A stretch of DNA of 32,381 nucleotides from Planosporangium thailandense (GTDB lineage: Bacteria; Actinomycetota; Actinomycetes; Mycobacteriales; Micromonosporaceae). Position numbers and translations under genes: made by a program. The DNA lies in the NCBI RefSeq assembly GCF_011947195.1, contig NZ_JAATVY010000044.1, positions 1 to 32,381 of the forward strand. Reading direction: 5' to 3'. How positions within the stretch are numbered: position 1 is the first letter of the stretch; each line of letters starts with the position of its first letter. Below, in pieces: positions 24,124 through 31,847 of the stretch. Under the pieces are notes generated by a model that was not told the DNA's origin, ran no database searches, and saw only the letters and a program-made list of their open reading frames with translations.

Positions 24124-25107
24124 TCATGGCCGGCTGCGAGCCTTCACCGGTACCGCGAAGGACTGGCGGTCGCCCGACCAGCCCGAGCGCGGTACGACCT
24201 CCTCCAGCCGCGACAGGTCGGCGTTGGTGAGGCGGACACCGGCCGCCGCGATGTTCTCGTCGACGCGGTCCAGCCGGCGGGTCCCCGGAATCGGTACGAC
24301 GTCGGGCCCCTGCTCGAGCAGCCAGGCGAGCGCCAGCTGGCCGGTGCGCAGCCCCATCCCGGCGGCGAGGTCGCGCAGCGCGGCGATCTGCTTGAGGTTG
24401 CGCGCCAGGTCGTCGCCGTGGAAGCGGGGGTCGCTGCGCCGGAAGTCGCTGTTGTCGATCTCCTCGACCGCGAGCGTGGCGCTGAGCAGCCCGCGCCCCA
24501 GCGGGCTGTAGGGCACCAGCCCGATGCCCAGCCGGCGCGCGGCTGGCACCACGTCATTCTCCGGGTCGCGCCACAGCAGCGACCACTCGAACTGCACGGC
24601 CGCCACGGGATGGACCGCATTGGCCTGTTCAAGCTGGTCAGCGGTCACTTCGGACAGTCCGATGTGGCGAACCAGGCCGTCGCGCACCAGTTCGGCCATG
24701 GCGCCGACCGTTTCGGCTACGGGTACCTGTGGGTCGACGCGGTGCAGGTAATACAGGTCGATGACGTCGATGCCGAGCCGGGACAGGGAGGCTTCGGCGT
24801 AGCCGCGCACGTGCTCGGGCCGTCCGTCGAGCCGCACACCGCTGTCGTCGCGGACGATGCCGAACTTGGTCGCCACCACGGCCTGTTCGCGCCGGCCGGC
24901 CAGGACCCGCGCGAGCAGCCGTTCGTTGTGGCCCTGGCCGTAGCTCATCGCGGTGTCGAGCATCGTGACGCCGAGGTCGAGGGCCCGGTGCAGGACCCGG
25001 ATGGATTCTTCGTCGTCGGTAGGGCCGTACCCCTGTGACAGGCCCATACAGCCGAAGCCGAGCGCGGAGGTGACCAGCGCGTCCTTGCCTAGGTGTCGTC
25101 GCTCCAT
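24124..25107 (-). CDS. Aldo/keto reductase
   Basis: A 327-residue NADPH-dependent reductase with a TIM-barrel fold. It starts MERRHLGKDALVTSALGFGC and carries the tetrad Asp51, Tyr56 (LDTAMSYGQGHNE), Lys81 (VVATKFG) and His in LYYLHRVDP. The C-terminal cofactor site VVPIPGTRRLDRVDEN is intact. The closest well-known groups reduce aldehydes and ketones broadly. The ATG at 25107 is preceded by a purine-rich stretch (GCGAGGGTGGG). It is divergent from a LysR regulator across an 79-base region, the classical arrangement of a LysR-controlled gene. Confidence 0.92.
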   Translation of the reverse strand: MERRHLGKDALVTSALGFGCMGLSQGYGPTDDEESIRVLHRALDLGVTMLDTAMSYGQGHNERLLARVLAGRREQAVVATKFGIVRDDSGVRLDGRPEHVRGYAEASLSRLGIDVIDLYYLHRVDPQVPVAETVGAMAELVRDGLVRHIGLSEVTADQLEQANAVHPVAAVQFEWSLLWRDPENDVVPAARRLGIGLVPYSPLGRGLLSATLAVEEIDNSDFRRSDPRFHGDDLARNLKQIAALRDLAAGMGLRTGQLALAWLLEQGPDVVPIPGTRRLDRVDENIAAAGVRLTNADLSRLEEVVPRSGWSGDRQSFAVPVKARSRP

Positions 25108-25186
25108 GCGCCCACCCTCGCCCGGCGTCCGGTCATAAGTCAAAGACCCGTTTGCGCTGAGACTTAGAACTATCAACTATGAATCG
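25108..25186. promoter_or_regulatory. Divergent control region of the AKR and LysR genes
   Basis: Between the divergent starts, TAAGTC (25136-25141) and GACTTA (25161-25166) are perfect 6-base inverted arms. The region nearest the LysR start is AT-rich (TAGAACTATCAACTAT). This is a plausible LysR binding site; I cannot place firm -35/-10 elements. Confidence 0.45.
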
Positions 25187-26083
25187 ATGGAACTGCGACA
25201 GCTGGTCTACTTCGAGGCGATCGTCCGGTTCGGCGGCTTCAGCCGCGCCGCGCAACAGCTGCGGATCGCCCAGCCCGCGGTGTCGGCGCAGATCCGGCGG
25301 CTGGAGACGGAGCTCGGTACGCCGCTGCTGGAGCGCACCACCCGGCGGGTCACCCTCACCCACGCCGGCGAGCTGTTCCTGATGCGGGCCCGCGCGGTGC
25401 TCGATCAGCTGGACCGGGCCCGTGCCGAACTGGACCAGCTCGCCAGCGTGATGCGCGGGCACCTGCGTATCGGGGCGACCCCGGGCCTGGCCGCCCTGGA
25501 CCTGCCGCGACTGCTTGCGGGGTTCAACCGCCGGTACCCGGGCGTGGCGCTGGCTCTGCGGACCGGTCTGATCGGTCAGTTGCTGGGCGACCTGGAGGCC
25601 GGCGACCTCGACGTCGTCCTCGGCCCGATCCACGACGACCTGCCGCCCGGGTTCATCGCCGAGCGGTTGGTGGCCGAGGAGATCGTACTCATCACACCGC
25701 CCGGCCGGCCGTCGCCGGGAGGCGGGCCGGTGTCCCTGGATCAGCTGCGCGACGAGCCGTTCGTCTGCCTGGCGGCCGGCAGCGGCCTGCACACGATCCT
25801 GCTCGCCGCGGCCGGCGAGGCCGGCTTCGAGCCGCGGGTGCAGTTCGAGACATACAGTCCCGCGAGCATCCGTGAGCTGGTCGCGGCGGGCCTGGGCGTG
25901 GCGCTGCTGTCCACCTCGAACGCCCGGGCGGAGGGCCCGGTGGTGCAGGTACACGAGCTGGTAAGACCACCCCGGCACCCACCGATCGGCATGATCCGCG
26001 GTCGGACCCGCGCCCCGAAGCCGGTCACCCGCGCCTGGCGCGCGCACCTGAGGCAGGCGCTCGCGACCGCCGAAACGCGGTGA
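25187..26083 (+). CDS. LysR family transcriptional regulator
   Basis: A 298-residue LysR-type regulator. Residues 1-60 contain the winged helix-turn-helix (MELRQLVYFEAIVRFGGFSR, then AAQQLRIAQPAVSAQIRRLE and LLERTTRRVTLTHAGE), followed by the linker helix and a type 2 periplasmic-binding-like effector domain (about 90-295). It most likely controls the divergent aldo/keto reductase gene and its own expression. No strong ribosome binding site precedes the ATG, so translation may be leaderless or weak. A hairpin follows the stop. Confidence 0.94.
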   Translation: MELRQLVYFEAIVRFGGFSRAAQQLRIAQPAVSAQIRRLETELGTPLLERTTRRVTLTHAGELFLMRARAVLDQLDRARAELDQLASVMRGHLRIGATPGLAALDLPRLLAGFNRRYPGVALALRTGLIGQLLGDLEAGDLDVVLGPIHDDLPPGFIAERLVAEEIVLITPPGRPSPGGGPVSLDQLRDEPFVCLAAGSGLHTILLAAAGEAGFEPRVQFETYSPASIRELVAAGLGVALLSTSNARAEGPVVQVHELVRPPRHPPIGMIRGRTRAPKPVTRAWRAHLRQALATAETR

Positions 26084-26113
26084 CCCGCTGGCGCCGCCGG
26101 CTGGCGTGGCTAC

Positions 26114-26142
26114 GGCTACCGGTGGCTGAGCCCCGGGTAGCC
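26114..26142. terminator. Candidate terminator hairpin after the LysR gene
   Basis: GGCTACC (26114-26120) and GGTAGCC (26136-26142) form a perfect 7-bp stem, and a short GGC/GCC helper stem lies inside the loop. It sits 30 bases after the LysR stop and before the glutamine-synthetase-like gene. Confidence 0.45.
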
Positions 26143-26221
26143 GGTGTGCGGTGCCCGTCCTCGGGGAAACTCGGTGCCGCTGCGGCAACCAGACGGTCCC
26201 CGACGGTGGAAAGCTGAGGGC

Positions 26222-27580
26222 ATGGACCGGAACGCACTCGCCGCGCAGGCCCGCGAGCTCGCTGACAACCTGGCCACCCGCGCCGTCCGGGCGGTCGCGT
26301 TGACCTGGGTCGACAACGCCGGCGTCACCCGCGTCAAGACGGTGCCCCGGCCACGGCTGCCCGAGGTCGCCGCGTGGGGGATCGGCGCGTCGCCGGTGTT
26401 CGACGTGTTCGGCGTCGACGACTCGATCACCACGAGCCGGTACGTGGGTGGGCCGGTCGGCGATCTGCGACTGCACCCGGACCTCGACCGGTTGACCGTC
26501 CTCGCGGCCCAGCCCGGCTGGGCCTGGGCACCGGTCGACCGCTGGACCCAGGAAGGCGAGCCGTACGTCGCCTGCCAGCGGATGTTCGCGCGGCGGATGG
26601 CGGCCCGGCTCGCCGACGCCGGCCTCGACCTGAAGGCCGCCTTCGAGGTCGAGTGGTTCGTCGGCGCGGACACGCCCGACGACCCGCCGACGCCGGCGAC
26701 CACCGGCCCGGCGTACGGCATGACCCGGGTCATCGAGCTGTCCGACTACGTCCGCGACCTGCTGGACGCCCTGGCCGCCGAGGACGTGGCGGTCGAGCAG
26801 TTCCACCCCGAGTACGCGGCGGGCCAGCTCGAGCTGTCGGTCGCCCCGACCGACCCGGTCGCCGCCGCCGACCTGGTGGTGCTGCTGCGCCAGACTATCC
26901 GCGCCGTGACCGCCCGCCACGGGTTGCGGGCCTCGTTCGCTCCCGTCGTCGTGGCCGGCCAGGTCGGCAACGGCGCACACCTGCACTTCTCGGCCTGGGA
27001 CGCCGGGGGCAACCTCTTCGCCGGCGGTGACGGGCCGTACGGGATGACGGCGCGCGGCGAGTCGGTGCTGGCCGGGCTGTTGGACCGGCTGCCGGCCCTG
27101 GTCGGCGTCGGCGCGCCGAGCGTGGCGAGCTATCTACGCCTGGTGCCGCAGCACTGGGCCGGCGCGTTCCAGTGCTGGGGACGGGAGAACCGGGAGGCCG
27201 CGCTGCGGTTCGTGACCGGACCGACCGGCTCCCGGCACACCGCCGCCAACGCCGAGCTCAAGTGCTGCGACCCGGCGGCCAACCCGTACCTGGTCGTGGG
27301 TGCCGTGTGCGCCGCGGTCGCCGACGCCGTCGACGCGGGGCTGCGGCTGCCCGACGAGGTCGACGTCGACCCGGCCGCGCTGCCCGAGCCACAGCGGCCG
27401 GCCCGGCTGCCCGACTCGCTGCCCGAGGCGATCGGCTGCCTGGAAGCCGACGGTCGGCTGCGCGACGCCATGGGCAAGGAGCTGTTCGAGGCGTTCCTGG
27501 CCGTCCGCCGCGCTGAGATCGAGATGTTCGCCGACCGGAAGCCCGAAGCGGTGGTGGCGGCCACCCGCTGGGCGTACTGA
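26222..27580 (+). CDS. Glutamine-synthetase-family ligase (FluG C-terminal-domain-like)
   Basis: A 452-residue GS-superfamily protein. The N-terminal beta-grasp part reads VRAVALTWVDNAGVTRVKTV. Catalytic-domain motifs are AAFEVEWF (metal Glu142/144), EQFHPEYAAGQLELSV, the ATP/glutamate region GNGAHLHFSAWD, ENREAALRF and AELKCCDPAANPYL. It deviates from housekeeping GlnA, for example GAHLHFS for the usual GMHxHxS, so it is more likely a gamma-glutamyl-amine/amide ligase or another carboxylate-amine ligase. The ATG at 26222 follows TGAGGG. The stop shares a base with the ATG of the amidohydrolase gene (TGATG), so the products are made together. The pair mirrors the domains of fungal FluG and plant NodGS. 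Confidence 0.9.
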   Translation: MDRNALAAQARELADNLATRAVRAVALTWVDNAGVTRVKTVPRPRLPEVAAWGIGASPVFDVFGVDDSITTSRYVGGPVGDLRLHPDLDRLTVLAAQPGWAWAPVDRWTQEGEPYVACQRMFARRMAARLADAGLDLKAAFEVEWFVGADTPDDPPTPATTGPAYGMTRVIELSDYVRDLLDALAAEDVAVEQFHPEYAAGQLELSVAPTDPVAAADLVVLLRQTIRAVTARHGLRASFAPVVVAGQVGNGAHLHFSAWDAGGNLFAGGDGPYGMTARGESVLAGLLDRLPALVGVGAPSVASYLRLVPQHWAGAFQCWGRENREAALRFVTGPTGSRHTAANAELKCCDPAANPYLVVGAVCAAVADAVDAGLRLPDEVDVDPAALPEPQRPARLPDSLPEAIGCLEADGRLRDAMGKELFEAFLAVRRAEIEMFADRKPEAVVAATRWAY

Positions 27581-28686
27581 TGCGGGCGTACCTGAATCGG
27601 CTTCCGCTGGTCGACGCGCACTGCCACGGGGTGGCCACGGGGCCGGTCGGTCGTGAGGACCTGGAGCTGTGGTGCACCGAGGCGTCGGTGCCACCGCCGG
27701 TCGGTACGTCCTATCTGGACGGCCAGCTCGGTTTCGCGCTGCGGCGCTGGTGCGCACCGGTCATCGGGGCGCAGCCGGGGGCGCCGGTCGAGGTGTACCT
27801 GGAACGCCGGGCCGCGATCGGCGCGGCGGAGGCGTCCCGGCGGCTGCTGGCCGCCTGCGGTCTGGGCGCGCTGCTCGTCGACACGGGGCTGCCCGACGAC
27901 GTCGACCTCGGGGACCTGGGCGCTGCCGCGGGCGCCCCGGCGCGGGAGGTGGTGCGGCTGGAGCGCGTCGCCGAACGGGTGGCCGCGACCGGCGTGTCGG
28001 CCGCCGGGTTCGCCGACGCGTACGCCGAGGCGCTCGGCACGGCCGTCACCCGGGCGGTCGCGGTCAAGTCGATCCTCGCCTACCGGTACGGGCTCGACAT
28101 CGACCCGGCCCGGCCCGGCCCGGCCGAGGTGACGGCCGCGGCGGGGGAGTGGCTGCGGACACCGGGCGCCCGACTCACCGACCCGGTGCTGCTGCGCCAC
28201 CTGCTGTGGTGCGGCGTCGACACCGGGCTGCCGGTACAGCTGCACACCGGCTTCGGCGACCGGGACGTCCCGCTCGCCCGATCCGACCCGGCGCTGCTGC
28301 AACCGTTCTGCGCCGCGGTCGAGCCGACGGGCACCCCGCTGGTGCTGCTGCACTGCTACCCGTACCACCGCCAGGCGGGCTGGCTGGCCCTGGTCTACCC
28401 GCACGTGTACCTCGACGTCGGGCTCACCATCACCCATCTCGGTGCCCGGGCCGACGCGGTGCTCGCCGAGTTCTTCGAGCTGGCACCGGTGGGCAAGGTG
28501 CTGTACGCGTCGGACGCCTACCTGCTGCCGGAGCTGTACCTGATCGGGGCCGCGCAGTTCCGGCACTCGTTCGGCCGACTGCTGGGTGGCTGGGTCGACG
28601 ACGGGGCCCTCACCGGCGCGGACGCCCGGCGGGTGGCGTCGATGGTCGGCGCCGACAACGCCCGCCGCCTGTACCGGCTGGACTGA
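27580..28686 (+). CDS. Amidohydrolase-2 family protein (FluG N-terminal-domain-like)
   Basis: A 368-residue TIM-barrel hydrolase. The metal motif is LVDAHCHG (His14, His16). Further features are AVKSILAYRYGLD (Lys163), VQLHTGFGD (His222), LLHCYPYHRQAGWLALVYPH followed by VYLDVGL, and ASDAYLLPE. This succession matches the amidohydrolase half of FluG/NodGS proteins. It might hydrolyse an amide that the coupled GS-like enzyme forms or consumes. No signal peptide is seen. The start codon overlaps the GS-like stop. The convergent RtcB gene ends 32 bases downstream; a GTCGGCGCCGAC palindrome (28699-28710) lies in that gap. Confidence 0.9.
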   Translation: MRAYLNRLPLVDAHCHGVATGPVGREDLELWCTEASVPPPVGTSYLDGQLGFALRRWCAPVIGAQPGAPVEVYLERRAAIGAAEASRRLLAACGLGALLVDTGLPDDVDLGDLGAAAGAPAREVVRLERVAERVAATGVSAAGFADAYAEALGTAVTRAVAVKSILAYRYGLDIDPARPGPAEVTAAAGEWLRTPGARLTDPVLLRHLLWCGVDTGLPVQLHTGFGDRDVPLARSDPALLQPFCAAVEPTGTPLVLLHCYPYHRQAGWLALVYPHVYLDVGLTITHLGARADAVLAEFFELAPVGKVLYASDAYLLPELYLIGAAQFRHSFGRLLGGWVDDGALTGADARRVASMVGADNARRLYRLD

Positions 28687-28718
28687 CAGCGTGCCCTTGT
28701 CGGCGCCGACCGTGCCGC

Positions 28719-29885
28719 TCAATCACCCTTGACGTTGACGATCTGCCGCAGCGTGTGGCGTACCTCGACGAGGTCGGCCGCGTCGCGCATGACCACGTCG
28801 ATCGGCTTGTACGCCTGCGGAATCTCGTCCAGGAACGCGTCCGTGTCCCGGTACTCGATCCCGGCCATCGCCTCCCGCAGCTGCTCCCGCGTGAAGCTCT
28901 TGCGGGCGGCGGACCGGGAGTACCTGCGGCCGGCGCCGTGCGGGGACGAGTTGAGCGCGAGCCGGTTGCCCTTGCCCACCACGACGTACGACGCGTCGCC
29001 CATCGATCCGGGGATCAGGCCCGACACGCCCTCGGCCGCGTCGATGGCGCCCTTGCGGGACAGCCACACCTGCTTGCCGAAGTGGTACTCCTGCGTCGTG
29101 TAGTTGTGGTGGCACTGGACCCGCTCCAGCTCCTCCACCGGGGCGCCGAGCCACTCGGCGAAGCACGCCACGACCCGGTCCATCATCTCGTTGCGGTTGG
29201 CCAACGCGAACTCCTGCGCCCACCGCAGCTCCCGGATGTAGGCCCAGAACTCGTCCGTACCCTCCACCAGGTAGGCGAGGTCGTCGTCGGGCAGCCGGAT
29301 CCACCAGCGCTTCATCGCCTCCTGGGCGACCCGGATGTGGTGGGAGGCGATTCGGTTGCCCACGCCCCGGGAGCCGGAGTGCAGGAACAGCCATACACCG
29401 CGCTCCTCGTCCGCGGTCACCTCGATGAAGTGGTTGCCCGAGCCGAGCGAACCGAGCTGGAGCGGCCAGTTCCCGGCGTACCGGGCGGGGTCGAAGCCGG
29501 CCTTCTCGGCGAGCTTCGTGAGCTGCTCGACGCGCTCGGCCGCGGTGTCGGTGAGTACGGTGTTGTACTTCCCGGCCGACAGCGGCACGGCGCGCTCGAT
29601 CATCTCCCGTAGCTCGGCGAGGTTCCCACCCAGCTCGTCGAGCCGGTACTGGGTCCGGACCGCGGCCATTCCGCACCCGATGTCCACCCCGACCGCCGCC
29701 GGGATGATCGCGCCGAGGGTGGGGATCACGGAGCCGACGGTGGCGCCCTTGCCCAGGTGCGCGTCGGGCATCAGCGCCAGGTGGGGGAAGATGAACGGCA
29801 GCGAGGCCGTCTTCTCGGCCTGTGCCAGCGTCGCGGGCTCGATGAGGCTCGCCCAGTTCAGAAGGCGCTTGTTGATCTGCTGCAC
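28719..29885 (-). CDS. rtcB: RtcB family RNA 3'-phosphate/5'-OH ligase
   Basis: A 388-residue RNA ligase that joins 2',3'-cyclic-phosphate or 3'-phosphate ends to 5'-OH ends using GTP and Mn2+, acting in tRNA splicing or RNA repair. Metal-binding motifs are intact: PDAHLGKGATVG, GVDIGCGM (Asp68, Cys71), LGSGNHFIEV, LHSGSRGVG and CHHNYTTQE. The guanylylated histidine is His316 in PHGAGRRYSR. The GTG at 29885 has GGAG with a 6-base spacing; in-frame codons further upstream run through the repeat and the tRNA and are not coding. There is no archease or RtcR gene in the window. A tRNA-Arg gene lies 75 bases upstream on the same strand. Confidence 0.95.
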   Translation of the reverse strand: MQQINKRLLNWASLIEPATLAQAEKTASLPFIFPHLALMPDAHLGKGATVGSVIPTLGAIIPAAVGVDIGCGMAAVRTQYRLDELGGNLAELREMIERAVPLSAGKYNTVLTDTAAERVEQLTKLAEKAGFDPARYAGNWPLQLGSLGSGNHFIEVTADEERGVWLFLHSGSRGVGNRIASHHIRVAQEAMKRWWIRLPDDDLAYLVEGTDEFWAYIRELRWAQEFALANRNEMMDRVVACFAEWLGAPVEELERVQCHHNYTTQEYHFGKQVWLSRKGAIDAAEGVSGLIPGSMGDASYVVVGKGNRLALNSSPHGAGRRYSRSAARKSFTREQLREAMAGIEYRDTDAFLDEIPQAYKPIDVVMRDAADLVEVRHTLRQIVNVKGD

Positions 29886-29908
29886 GCCTCGCTCCAATCC
29901 GCACTGTC

Positions 29909-29953
29909 GATGAACGTCGGGAAGATGAACGTCGGGAAGATGAACGTCGGGAA
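29909..29953. repeat. Three perfect tandem copies of a 15-base unit
   Basis: GATGAACGTCGGGAA occurs three times without mismatch at 29909-29923, 29924-29938 and 29939-29953. On the transcribed strand the unit reads TTCCCGACGTTCATC. It lies between the 3' end of tRNA-Arg and the rtcB start, in the leader of rtcB. There are no spacers, so it is not CRISPR-like. Confidence 0.95.
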
Positions 29954-29960
29954 CATCCGT

Positions 29961-30032
29961 GTCCCGGGCAGGATTCGAACCTGCGGCCTCCTGGTTCGTA
30001 GCCAGGCGCTCTCTCCGCTGAGCTACCGGGAC
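29961..30032 (-). tRNA. tRNA-Arg (anticodon ACG)
   Basis: A complete 72-base cloverleaf. The acceptor stem is GTCCCGG/CCGGGAC, the D stem GCTC/GAGC, the anticodon stem CCTGG/CCAGG around the loop CTACGAA, and the T stem GCAGG/CCTGC around TTCGAAT. The anticodon is ACG, whose first base is normally edited to inosine to read CGU, CGC and CGA. CCA is not encoded. No intron is present. Confidence 0.97.
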
Positions 30033-30116
30033 GGGCCCCACCCCGAAAGGAGCGGGCAGAAGAAAGCCGCCCGGTCCCTGAAGGGGTGGGCGGCACGAGC
30101 GCTCGGATGGCCTGCG

Positions 30117-30215
30117 CTAGCGTCGCCGCCTGCGGCCGAGGCTCGGGCACGCGTGGGCCACGGCGCGCCCGAACGGCCTGAGCCGCTCGGCTTCTCCGAA
30201 CGCGTGGCGTCGCAT
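30117..30215 (-). CDS. Candidate arginine-rich small ORF (32 codons) upstream of tRNA-Arg
   Basis: The ATG at 30215 has GGGAG with a 6-base spacing and follows a plausible promoter (TTGCCT / TACGGT). It encodes MRRHAFGEAERLRPFGRAVA followed by HACPSLGRRRRR and TAG. Ten of 32 residues are arginine, and the last five codons are CGC AGG CGG CGA CGC. It ends 84 bases before the tRNA-Arg gene on the same strand. It could be a leader peptide, but random frames in this GC-rich DNA are also arginine-rich, so expression is unproven. Confidence 0.25.
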   Translation of the reverse strand: MRRHAFGEAERLRPFGRAVAHACPSLGRRRRR

Positions 30216-30308
30216 GCTGCACTCCCGAATCTGGCGTGTGGTCGGCCTACCGTAGGTGGCCGGCCGACGGGCAGGCAAGCGGATTTGTGTGCCGGCGCCG
30301 ACAACGCA

Positions 30309-30347
30309 GCAGGGCCGGTGGACCCGAGCCCGGTCCACCGGCCCTGC
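30309..30347. terminator. Perfect 16-bp hairpin after the beta-propeller gene
   Basis: GCAGGGCCGGTGGACC (30309-30324) pairs perfectly with GGTCCACCGGCCCTGC (30332-30347) around a 7-base loop. It lies about 60 bases beyond the stop of the minus-strand PQQ-like lipoprotein gene and separates that gene from the tRNA-rtcB unit. Confidence 0.85.
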
Positions 30348-30408
30348 GGCAGGCCGTACCGGGCCTCGAACTGTCGCAGGTCGGTCCTGAACGGGCGCCG
30401 GCAGCGTG

Positions 30409-31752
30409 CTAGGCCCCGGCGATGGCGACCACGCCGGTCATGGTGCCGACGTACGCGTGGCCCCGGGCCAGGGTGGGGGAGGCGAAGCGGTGCACCTCCC
30501 CGACCGGAATGCGCTGGCGGACGACGCCGGTGGCCGGGTCGAGCGGGGACAGGATGCCCGCCGTGGTGTCGACGACCCAGACCACCCCACCGCCGATGGC
30601 GGGTGAGCCACCGCCGGAGACCACGGCCTGCCAGCCGACAGTGATCCTGCCTCCGGCGTCGACGTCGACCGCGCGCGGGCCGTCGATGCACGGCACGTAG
30701 GCGGTGCGGCCGCTCACCGCAGCCGCGCCGAAGGTCGGGCAGACGTACGTCTGGTGCACCTGCCCGCCGATGCCGCCGAGGTGGCCGGGTCGCAGGGTGT
30801 ACCCGACGCCGCGCTTGCCGTTGGCGTACACGTACCCGCCGACCAGCGCGGGGGTCATCGAGCCGAGGTCGGCGTCGCTGGAGTTGTCCTCGGCCCAGGT
30901 CGGCGGGGTGAACCGGTCGAGGAGCGTGAGGTCGTCGAGGGCGAGGGCGATGACCGAGTCGCTGCCGTCGTAGGCGGTGGTCGACTCGCCGTTGCCGGTC
31001 GCGTACAGGAGCCGGTCGCCGACCAGGACCCCGCCGCCGGGGGCCCAGATGCCGCCCTGCCTGGTGGTGGGCACGTGGTAGCTGACGGGGCCGGCCGGGC
31101 CGGTGGTGGGCAGCGCCACCACCGTGCCGAGGTACCGGCCACAGTCGCCGGACAGCGCGCCGTACGGGATGTAGATCCGGCCGTTCACGAGGCTGAGCGC
31201 CCCTCGCTGCTGGTGGGCGAGCCGGTCGCCCGCGGGCGGTTCGGCGGCCCGCCGCTGGCGGACCTGACCGGTGGCGGCGTCGAGGCTGACCAGGACGTGC
31301 CGGCCTCCGGTGGTCTCGGCGAGGGCGAACAGCAGCGTGGTCGCCGGGTCGTACACCATGGTGCCGGTGATGCCGAGCGGGTCGATGTTGCCGCACGGCA
31401 ACTGCCACAGCCGCATCGGCGTGCCGACGTGGGTGGACCAGACCGTCCGGCCGCTCCTGGCGTCGAGGGCGTACACACTGTCGTTCTCGGTGGCGGCGAA
31501 GACCCGGTCGGCCACGACCAGCGGCTGGCCGTAGACGGCACCGTCGAGCCTGGCCGCCCAGGCCTTCGAGAGGGTGCCGAGCGCGGCCAGTTCGGGGGCC
31601 AGCCCGGCCCGGCTGTTGTCGTGGTGGTAGGTCGTCCAGTCCGCCGGATCGGGTTCCGCCGCGTCGTCGCATCCGGCGACCAGGACCACGGCCACCAGAA
31701 GCAGAATCGCCGTGGCCACCCGGGAGCGGTGCGACGAGACAGCACGTCTCAC
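30409..31752 (-). CDS. PQQ-like beta-propeller lipoprotein
   Basis: A 447-residue exported protein. The N-terminal signal SRVATAILLLVAVVLVAGC ends in a good lipobox (LVAGC), so it should be lipid-anchored on the outer membrane face. The mature part starts with WTTYHHDNSRAG, the typical opening of actinobacterial PQQ-binding-like propellers, and contains repeated blades such as DRVFAATENDSVYALDARSG, VSLDAATGQVRQ and LSPLDPATGVVRQRIPVGE. The conserved residues of quinoprotein dehydrogenases that bind PQQ and Ca2+ are not evident, so it is probably a binding or scaffold protein rather than an enzyme. The GTG at 31752 is the only start that keeps the whole signal peptide. A perfect hairpin follows downstream. 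Confidence 0.87.
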   Translation of the reverse strand: MRRAVSSHRSRVATAILLLVAVVLVAGCDDAAEPDPADWTTYHHDNSRAGLAPELAALGTLSKAWAARLDGAVYGQPLVVADRVFAATENDSVYALDARSGRTVWSTHVGTPMRLWQLPCGNIDPLGITGTMVYDPATTLLFALAETTGGRHVLVSLDAATGQVRQRRAAEPPAGDRLAHQQRGALSLVNGRIYIPYGALSGDCGRYLGTVVALPTTGPAGPVSYHVPTTRQGGIWAPGGGVLVGDRLLYATGNGESTTAYDGSDSVIALALDDLTLLDRFTPPTWAEDNSSDADLGSMTPALVGGYVYANGKRGVGYTLRPGHLGGIGGQVHQTYVCPTFGAAAVSGRTAYVPCIDGPRAVDVDAGGRITVGWQAVVSGGGSPAIGGGVVWVVDTTAGILSPLDPATGVVRQRIPVGEVHRFASPTLARGHAYVGTMTGVVAIAGA

Positions 31753-31847
31753 CGGCGCGCGGTCCTCTCACGCGGGGCTGGTGATGGTCCGCTGTGCACC
31801 TGACCGGTACGGCCGGCCCCAAACCCGCGCGCTCTACCGGATCGCGG

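Larger units (their letters stand above)
30033..30408. other. 376-base intergenic region upstream of tRNA-Arg
   Basis: Between the tRNA and the beta-propeller gene I see a strong terminator (30309-30347), a candidate small ORF (30117-30215) and GC-rich complementary segments just before the tRNA. A minus-strand promoter candidate is TTGCCT, an 18-base spacer and TACGGT, upstream of the small ORF. The segment CCCACCCC near 30036-30043 can pair with GGGGTGGG near 30083-30090, and a smaller CGGGC/GCCCG stem lies between. No conserved protein is encoded. Confidence 0.6.

Noticed and set aside
28699-28710. GTCGGCGCCGAC as a terminator between the amidohydrolase and rtcB genes
   Set aside because: It is a 12-base palindrome with no room for a loop unless the stem is shortened to a few pairs; a near-identical sequence lies inside the upstream coding region, so chance is likely.
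27130-28722. 530-codon minus-strand frame opposite the GS-like and amidohydrolase genes
   Set aside because: No family features, and the plus-strand pair is overlapping, motif-complete and coupled.
29909-29953. CRISPR array
   Set aside because: Only three directly adjoining 15-base units, with no spacers and no cas genes nearby.
29961-30032. tRNA-associated integration site
   Set aside because: No integrase gene and no second copy of the tRNA 3' end were noticed in the window.
29886-30041. N-terminal extension of RtcB through the repeat and tRNA
   Set aside because: It would translate the tRNA gene; the GTG at 29885 has a good ribosome binding site and gives the normal family length.
30216-30338. 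Upstream extension of the arginine-rich small ORF (73 codons in all)
   Set aside because: The longer version starts inside the perfect terminator hairpin and lacks a convincing ribosome binding site.
29757-30644. Plus-strand frame containing MNVGKMNVGKMNVGN
   Set aside because: The repeat is only the translation of the three 15-base units, and the frame crosses rtcB, the tRNA and a terminator on the opposite strand.
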